A stretch of DNA of 11,338 nt from Coriobacteriales bacterium. Its GTDB lineage: Bacteria > Actinomycetota > Coriobacteriia > Coriobacteriales > JAEZZM01. A program made the translations under genes and the position numbers. Shown here piece after piece: positions 6,714-11,338 of the stretch (positions are counted from its first letter, which is position 1; every line of letters starts with the position of its first letter). Below the pieces are notes generated by a model, which saw only the letters and a program-made list of their open reading frames with translations, was not told the DNA's origin and ran no database searches. The DNA lies in contig JASBYZ010000045.1 in the NCBI GenBank assembly GCA_029983705.1, positions 1 through 11,338 of the forward strand, read 5' to 3'.

Positions 6714-7877
6714 TTAATCTCGCTTAAAAATATCTCTCGTGTACAATTTGTCAGTATAGTTTACAAGTTGACTGTTATATCTGTTAGCAACAATTAAGTC
6801 CACAGACTTTGCAAATTCTTCAAAGTCTTTTACTATCTTCATACCCTCAAAGCTTGTCTCATCCAAAAGTGGCTCATACAAATAGAGCTCAAGTCCACCT
6901 GCTTTTAAGTGTTCAATCACATCAAAAATAGACGAGGACCTAAAATTATCGCTTCCAGTTTTCATAGTCAGGCGATAAATTCCCACGCGCTTTGCGCCAC
7001 TCTTAATAATTTGGTGAGAAATAAACTGCTTGCGGATATCATTTGCAGAAACAACCGCAGAAATCATTGATGAGGGGATGTCTTTAAAGTTAGCCTTGAG
7101 CTGTTTGGTATCTTTTGGAAGACAGTAACCACCATAACCAAAGGATGGGTTGTTATAAAAGTCTCCAATTCGAGGGTCTAAACTTACTCCTTTTATAACG
7201 TCTGAGCTTTTAAGTTCTCGTGATTCACAGTAGGTATCAAGCTCATTAAAAAATGCCACGCGAGTAGCAAGGTAGCTATTTGCAAAAAGCTTTACCGCCT
7301 CAGCTTCCTCTGTTCCCATAAACAGCACAGGCACCTTTTCTAGTGCAATCTCAGAGAGCAGGCCTGCAAATGTTTTACAATCCTCATTATCTCCGCCCAC
7401 AATAATTCTGGAAGGATACTGGTTGTCATAGAGCGCTCTTCCCTCTCGTAAAAACTCTGGCGAGAAATAAATACGCTCATGAGCATAGCGCTCTCTAATA
7501 TCCTCAATGTATCCCACAGGAATTGTAGACTTAATAAAAATGGCAATCTCTTTGTTATAACTGAGCGCAAGTTCAATCACTGACTCAATTGACTTGGTAT
7601 TAAATGAATCAGTATCTGCATTGTAGTCAGTTGGAGTTGCAATAATCAAAAACTCTGCAGATTCAAAGGCCTCTTGTAGATCAAGTGTTGCATGTAAATC
7701 AAGAGTAGTGTTTGCAAGAAAGTTCCCTAAGTCCTTATCGCCCACAGGAGGCTTTCTAAGGTTTAGGAGGTCTACCTTATCTTTTACAATATCGTAGGCA
7801 CACACTGGATTATATTGTGCAAGTAAGCAGGCAAGTGGGGATCCTACGTATCCAAGTCCTGCAACGCTAATCTTCAT
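6714..7877 (-). CDS. ugd: UDP-glucose 6-dehydrogenase
   Basis: Oxidises UDP-glucose to UDP-glucuronate with two NAD molecules, supplying an acidic sugar for the polymer. The 387-residue length matches the short Gram-positive group, such as streptococcal HasB. The N-terminal NAD-binding motif is GLGYVG (7-12), with IIATPTDY near 78-85. The substrate and catalytic region shows KSTIPVGY (116-123), SPEFLREG (139-146, E141) and EAVKLFAN (K196, N200). The thiol motif GYGGYCLPKD carries the catalytic Cys252 and D256. IYRLTMKTGSDNFRSS (300-315) begins the C-terminal UDP-binding half. All expected residues are present. It begins 10 nt after the GT2 gene with a weak Shine-Dalgarno (GAAG). UDP-GlcA could be used directly or converted to UDP-GalA by an epimerase not seen here. 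Confidence 0.96.
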   Translation of the reverse strand: MKISVAGLGYVGSPLACLLAQYNPVCAYDIVKDKVDLLNLRKPPVGDKDLGNFLANTTLDLHATLDLQEAFESAEFLIIATPTDYNADTDSFNTKSIESVIELALSYNKEIAIFIKSTIPVGYIEDIRERYAHERIYFSPEFLREGRALYDNQYPSRIIVGGDNEDCKTFAGLLSEIALEKVPVLFMGTEEAEAVKLFANSYLATRVAFFNELDTYCESRELKSSDVIKGVSLDPRIGDFYNNPSFGYGGYCLPKDTKQLKANFKDIPSSMISAVVSANDIRKQFISHQIIKSGAKRVGIYRLTMKTGSDNFRSSSIFDVIEHLKAGGLELYLYEPLLDETSFEGMKIVKDFEEFAKSVDLIVANRYNSQLVNYTDKLYTRDIFKRD

Positions 7878-7887
7878 AGGCTACTTC

Positions 7888-8691
7888 TTATCTGTTAGTT
7901 GGGTGTTCGAAGTTTTTCTTTACATCAAGATACACAAGAACATTGGAGAAGGTGTAGAGCAGGCTCTTTAAGACACCAAAGCCCTCATTAATTCTATAGA
8001 GACGGTAGTGGTGACCAAGGAGTTTGAGCTTGGAACCTGATGATAAGGAATTGGATGACTTGCGATAGAGGCATAAGACCTCGTTTAAGCGGTATCCCTT
8101 ATCAATATGTTTAAAGATTCGAAGCCAAAGCGCGTCATCGTTTCTTTTCTTAAGGTCTGCCGTTTGAATGTGAGGTGCTTTTTCATGGCGATAAACCACC
8201 GACAAGCAGCCAATTCTACATCCCACTAAACTTGAGTGGTAGTCGATAGTTTCTGGAACCTCTCTTACGATGCCTAATGGTTTTGAATGTTCATCAATGT
8301 ACTCATAGGGCGTATAGCTAAAGTCAATCTCTTTGTCATTCATAAAGGCAAGTTGGCGCTCAAGCTTGTTTGAAAGCCACAAATCATCTGAATCTAAAAA
8401 GGCTATAAACTCTCCTTGAGCTTTACGCAAGGCAAGGTTTCGCGCTACTGCAGCTCCGTATCCATCAGAGTCATACAGCTTTATACGGCTATCTTTTTTA
8501 CAGTAGTCCTCTACTATCTTTTGAGAGCTATCAGTTGAGTGATCATTTACAATAAGCATCTCAAAATGTGTATAGTTTTGGCTAAGCACTGACTCTATTG
8601 TCTCCCCAATAAAATCTTCAGCATTGTGAAGCGGGGTAATAATGCTTACTAGCCCATTCTTAAATTTAGTATGACCTTGGGTGGCAGCCAT
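7888..8691 (-). CDS. Family 2 glycosyltransferase (WcaA type)
   Basis: A cytoplasmic, probably membrane-associated inverting glycosyltransferase of 267 residues. The GT-A domain opens with VSIITPLHNAEDFIGETI (15-32) and SVLSQNY (34-40). It continues with the nucleotide-contacting VND (48-50), GAAVARN (79-85) and FLDSDDLW, in which D100 and D102 form the metal-binding DxD. KKRNDDALWL (181-190) carries the acidic residues D185/D186 expected near the catalytic base. A hydrophobic C-terminal stretch (about 238-255, FGVLKSLLYTFSNVLVYL) may touch the membrane. The architecture is common in capsule and exopolysaccharide clusters. The start has AGAGGGAG just before the ATG, directly after the flippase stop. 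The sequence does not show which sugar it transfers: rhamnose, glucuronate and an amino-sugar derivative are all available from neighbouring genes. Confidence 0.92.
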   Translation of the reverse strand: MAATQGHTKFKNGLVSIITPLHNAEDFIGETIESVLSQNYTHFEMLIVNDHSTDSSQKIVEDYCKKDSRIKLYDSDGYGAAVARNLALRKAQGEFIAFLDSDDLWLSNKLERQLAFMNDKEIDFSYTPYEYIDEHSKPLGIVREVPETIDYHSSLVGCRIGCLSVVYRHEKAPHIQTADLKKRNDDALWLRIFKHIDKGYRLNEVLCLYRKSSNSLSSGSKLKLLGHHYRLYRINEGFGVLKSLLYTFSNVLVYLDVKKNFEHPTNR

Positions 8692-8702
8692 AAACTCCCT
8701 CT

Positions 8703-10109
8703 TTATGATCTAGATGACATAAGCAGGCGTATCGCAGATGCTATCTGGTGCCTGTTTAGCACAATAATGATTACAACAATAAGCCCATATGCAATAAAGC
8801 CATAAATTAGTGGTAGCCTGTAGGCAATTAGCGCAAAGCTTGCTGCAAGTACCACTTCATAGATCCCATAGCGTACAGGTTTAATGTCCATTTTTTTGCT
8901 TAAGTAATATTCAAGCAAAAAGCTCCTGAGCGCAAGACAGGCAACCAAAGATACCACCATAAGCTCAATAGAGTGAACAAAGGCTCCAAATATAAGCGCT
9001 AAGCTCAAAGAAACTAAAAAGGTCACAATGTTGGCCGTGCGAGTTTTCTTTTCAAGTCTAAGCGCATTCATATAAGGGGTAGCAAGCAGGCTTCTTCTCC
9101 CCTCAAATAAAATCATCGGAAATACGATTGCAAATATATGGAGTGAGACCTGGTATTTTGGAAGCCACATACCAAGAAGTGCTGCTACCGGGAAGTAAAA
9201 TATAAGCACGGTCGATAAAAAGATAAGTAAAAACTTACGCATTTTTAAATAGAGCGCAGCAATCTTGCTTTGTTCAGTGCGTCTAATAAGTGGAAACATT
9301 ACCATACCCACTGCGTTCATAAATACCATAACAAAGTTTGAGAGAGAAAGCGCGAGCGCTATGCGGGCAAAGGTCTCAATAGACCAGAATGTCTCCACAC
9401 TAAAAGAAACTGCTCCTACAATTAAAGAGCCGGTAAGGTTTGCAATAAGTAAATTGATACCTATCTTGATATTATCAAAGGCCTCTAAGAGACTTGCTTT
9501 ACTTAAAGAGGTATCTGCGCGCAAGATATCTCTAATGTAATAAGCGCCCAAGCATAGCGCCAACAAGCGGCCCAAAAGATCTGCAGAAATCATCAAAGGA
9601 AGCTCTTTATAAGGTGAAAGCGCTACCGTAATAAGGCCAATACCATAAACCAGCAAATAGCTAATGTTTATGCGGGCATTGTCATCAAAACGGTTTGATA
9701 CCTGCAGCAAATACGAGCAGTAGGTTTGAAGGTTTGCAATAATTAAGGCAAGAGATATGCCAAAAAAGATTATTTGCCTACTTGCCTCATCCACAAAGAA
9801 AAATGAGTAGATACATATGCAGAGCGCAACTATACACTGGAGAACTATAAGCACAATCGCTTGAGACTTCAAAAGCGACTTATCAAGCTTTTCCCAGGTA
9901 TATCCCCCAAATTTAAGGTAGATGCCATCAAGTAAGCCAAAGTGTGCAAAGCCAATATAGGATGCAAAGAGCAAATAGAGCTGCCAGTAGCCATAGGTAT
10001 CTACAGCAACAAGCTTTGGTACGAGCAGAGTTATTGCCACTGATACCATCAGTGAGGCAAAGTTAGAAAATATGGTATAAGCTAAATTTTTACTGAGCGT
10101 CTTATCCAT
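8703..10109 (-). CDS. Wzx-type polysaccharide flippase (MOP superfamily)
   Basis: A 468-residue integral membrane protein with about 12-14 predicted helices spread along its length, the usual size and form of Wzx/RfbX transporters. These move undecaprenyl-pyrophosphate-linked repeat units across the membrane. The N-terminal region contains TYGYWQLYLL and HFGLLDGIYLKFGG, which recall the conserved early segment of Gram-positive O-antigen and capsule flippases. ATG at 10109 is preferred because MDKTLSKNL gives a typical short cytoplasmic lead before helix 1 and an 8-base overlap with the rmlC stop. The upstream ATG at 10133 would add MTILRTSF and overlap rmlC by 32 nt. Neither start has a strong Shine-Dalgarno, so coupling to rmlC is likely. 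The specific wzx name is not assigned because sequence identity within this group is low. Confidence 0.9.
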   Translation of the reverse strand: MDKTLSKNLAYTIFSNFASLMVSVAITLLVPKLVAVDTYGYWQLYLLFASYIGFAHFGLLDGIYLKFGGYTWEKLDKSLLKSQAIVLIVLQCIVALCICIYSFFFVDEASRQIIFFGISLALIIANLQTYCSYLLQVSNRFDDNARINISYLLVYGIGLITVALSPYKELPLMISADLLGRLLALCLGAYYIRDILRADTSLSKASLLEAFDNIKIGINLLIANLTGSLIVGAVSFSVETFWSIETFARIALALSLSNFVMVFMNAVGMVMFPLIRRTEQSKIAALYLKMRKFLLIFLSTVLIFYFPVAALLGMWLPKYQVSLHIFAIVFPMILFEGRRSLLATPYMNALRLEKKTRTANIVTFLVSLSLALIFGAFVHSIELMVVSLVACLALRSFLLEYYLSKKMDIKPVRYGIYEVVLAASFALIAYRLPLIYGFIAYGLIVVIIIVLNRHQIASAIRLLMSSRS

Positions 10110-10665
10110 GAAGCTTGTTCTTAAGATAGTCATCCAAGCTTGGCCAGAGCTTGTCTTTATCGCTTAATATATAATTTTCGCCGGTATCTGGCCACAAAAT
10201 ATTAAGTTTAGGATCATTAAAATAAATGCCGCCCTCATCGTTTGGATGATAGTAATCTGAGCACTTATAGCTAAAGATTGCCGTGTCAGATAGGACACAA
10301 AAGCCGTGGGCAAATCCTTCTGGAATATAAAACTGCTTGTGATTTTCTTCACTTAAGATAAGACCATAGTGCTCACCAAAACTAGGAGACCCTTCTCTTA
10401 AATCAAGTGCAAGGTCATAAACTGCACCACTAAGCACGCTCACAAGCTTTGCCTGAGGAAAGTTAATTTGAAAGTGCAGGCCTCTCAACACTGATTTTGT
10501 TGATTTAGATACATTATCTTGAATAAAATTAGTCTCAATTCCCGCTTCACGGTATTCGCGCATCACATAGTGCTCTTTAAAGTAACCGCGGCTATCCCCA
10601 AAGACCTGTGGAGTAATTACCTTGAGCCCTTCAATATCTAAGCTGGTAATAGACTTAATTGGCAT
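10102..10665 (-). CDS. rmlC: dTDP-4-dehydrorhamnose 3,5-epimerase RmlC
   Basis: Third step of the rhamnose pathway: epimerises dTDP-4-keto-6-deoxyglucose at C3 and C5. The 187-residue cupin-fold protein has full family length (about 180-190). It shows RGYFKEHY (26-33), QDNVSKS (49-55), RGLHFQ (61-66, catalytic H64), YIPEGFAHGF (113-122) and the catalytic aspartate D169 in ILSDKD. The substrate-stacking tyrosine is in SDYYHP (136-141). The start is firmly placed: GGGAG lies seven bases before the ATG and sits inside the last codons of rmlD, which stops 3 nt earlier. Its end overlaps the flippase start. It is a free-standing enzyme, not the RmlC-RmlD fusion found in some Gram-positive bacteria such as bifidobacteria. 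Confidence 0.96.
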   Translation of the reverse strand: MPIKSITSLDIEGLKVITPQVFGDSRGYFKEHYVMREYREAGIETNFIQDNVSKSTKSVLRGLHFQINFPQAKLVSVLSGAVYDLALDLREGSPSFGEHYGLILSEENHKQFYIPEGFAHGFCVLSDTAIFSYKCSDYYHPNDEGGIYFNDPKLNILWPDTGENYILSDKDKLWPSLDDYLKNKLHG

Positions 10666-10668
10666 CTC

Positions 10669-11338
10669 TTATCTCCCGCGCTTAAGTAGGTATCTATTAA
10701 CGCTATCTTGCCACGATGGCATGGCTAAATTATGTTGAGCTAAAAAGCTCTTATCAAGTCGTGAATTTTTAGGTCGAAGCGCTGCAGTTTTAAAGTCTTC
10801 ACTCCTTAGGGCATTAAGCTTGGTATCAATGCCAAGCTGCATAAAGGCATAGGCACAAAGCTCATACCAACTGCAAAATCCCTCATTAGTTGCGTGTATT
10901 ATCTTAAGCGTATCGTAGTTAAGATCTAAGAGGTGATAGATGCAAAGCGCAAGGTCATCTGCATTAGTTGGAGAACCTATTTGGTCTGACACGACTCCAA
11001 GCTCGCTATGGTTTTTACTCAGGCCAATCATGGTATCTATAAAGTTTTTAGCCCCATGCGAAAACACCCAGGATGTCCTTATAATAGCGCCCGCTATACC
11101 AGAATCTGCAAGGTAGCCTTCTGCCTCTTTTTTAGATTTCCCGTAGACATTGAGGGGCTCTTCATCTGAAAGCTGCTCTTTATAAGGAGTGTCACCTGTG
11201 CCCCCAAAGACATAGTCTGTGGAAACTAAAAACATCTTTGCCTCAGCCCGCGCTGCATATTCTGCAAAAAACTTACTTGATAAGGCGTTTATCTTATAGC
11301 ACAGCTCACGCTCTGACTCTGCCTTATCAACCTGGGTA
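10669..11338 (-). CDS. rmlD: dTDP-4-dehydrorhamnose reductase RmlD, 5'-truncated by the window edge
   Basis: Last step of dTDP-L-rhamnose synthesis: NAD(P)H-dependent reduction of the 4-keto group. The frame is open to the window edge, so the ATG at 11235 is internal. Upstream codons read TQVDKAESERELCYKINAL, the conserved substrate-contacting VDKAE region of RmlD. Downstream follow VSTDYVFGG and the short-chain dehydrogenase catalytic pair in VYGKSKKEAE (Tyr and Lys four apart). Next come AIIRTSWVF, SDQIGSPTNADDLA, and a C-terminal LRPKNSRLDKSF, where the family typically has RPxxSxLD. Only the N-terminal Rossmann motif GxxGQLG and its surroundings, an estimated 70-80 residues, lie outside the window. 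It is the most upstream visible gene of the operon and its final codons carry the rmlC ribosome site. Confidence 0.95.
   Translation of the reverse strand, partial: TQVDKAESERELCYKINALSSKFFAEYAARAEAKMFLVSTDYVFGGTGDTPYKEQLSDEEPLNVYGKSKKEAEGYLADSGIAGAIIRTSWVFSHGAKNFIDTMIGLSKNHSELGVVSDQIGSPTNADDLALCIYHLLDLNYDTLKIIHATNEGFCSWYELCAYAFMQLGIDTKLNALRSEDFKTAALRPKNSRLDKSFLAQHNLAMPSWQDSVNRYLLKRGR
10673..10677 (-). promoter_or_regulatory. Ribosome binding site of rmlC embedded in the rmlD 3' end
   Basis: The minus strand reads GGGAG at 10677-10673, seven bases before the rmlC ATG. It overlaps the last codons of rmlD (Gly-Arg), so the two genes are tightly packed and probably translated together. Confidence 0.65.

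Noticed and set aside
1..11338. CRISPR arrays, tRNA/rRNA genes, insertion sequences, phage or defence genes
   Set aside because: No regularly spaced repeats, transposase-like proteins, cloverleaf-like stretches or defence domains were seen; coding density is high and no gap exceeds 128 nt.

Overview
The window holds eleven genes and no RNA genes, insertion sequences or CRISPR arrays. It looks like ordinary Gram-positive chromosome with moderately low G+C (low forties by eye). A class A penicillin-binding protein ends in a long low-complexity tail, the repressor is a standard ArgR, and the nucleotide-sugar enzymes are of the short Gram-positive type. An actinobacterial Coriobacteriia/Atopobiaceae-like host (Atopobium, Fannyhessea, Lancefieldella) is my best guess from the look of ArgR and the PBP. 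That is recall rather than a search result, and a Firmicute is not excluded.

Layout. Bases 1-1815 (+) carry the 3' three quarters of a bifunctional peptidoglycan synthase (PBP1A/ponA type), which enters from outside the window. It ends at a strong hairpin terminator (1823-1859). Everything else is on the minus strand and converges on that terminator. Bases 1883-2831 are a two-gene unit: argR followed, after 7 nt, by an unrecognised four-helix membrane protein. A 128-nt gap then separates argR from the end of a polysaccharide operon that fills 2960-11338.

The operon is transcribed right to left: rmlD (5' end outside the window), rmlC, a Wzx-type flippase, a GT2 glycosyltransferase, a UDP-glucose 6-dehydrogenase, a second and divergent glycosyltransferase, rmlB, and a membrane-anchored CapD/WbpM-type UDP-sugar 4,6-dehydratase. 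From rmlD to rmlB the genes overlap or lie within about 13 nt of each other. The last gene is set off by 76 nt and may have its own promoter.

How they work together. RmlB, RmlC and RmlD convert dTDP-glucose to dTDP-L-rhamnose; RmlA is not seen and may lie upstream. Ugd makes UDP-glucuronate. The CapD-like enzyme makes a UDP-4-keto-6-deoxy-HexNAc, a precursor of sugars such as QuiNAc or FucNAc. Two glycosyltransferases would build the repeat unit on a lipid carrier and the flippase would export it. No polymerase (Wzy), priming phosphoglycosyltransferase or chain-length regulator is in the window, so this is the distal part of a larger Wzx/Wzy-type surface-polysaccharide locus. I see no clear previously undescribed system. 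The least explained element is the small membrane protein paired with argR.
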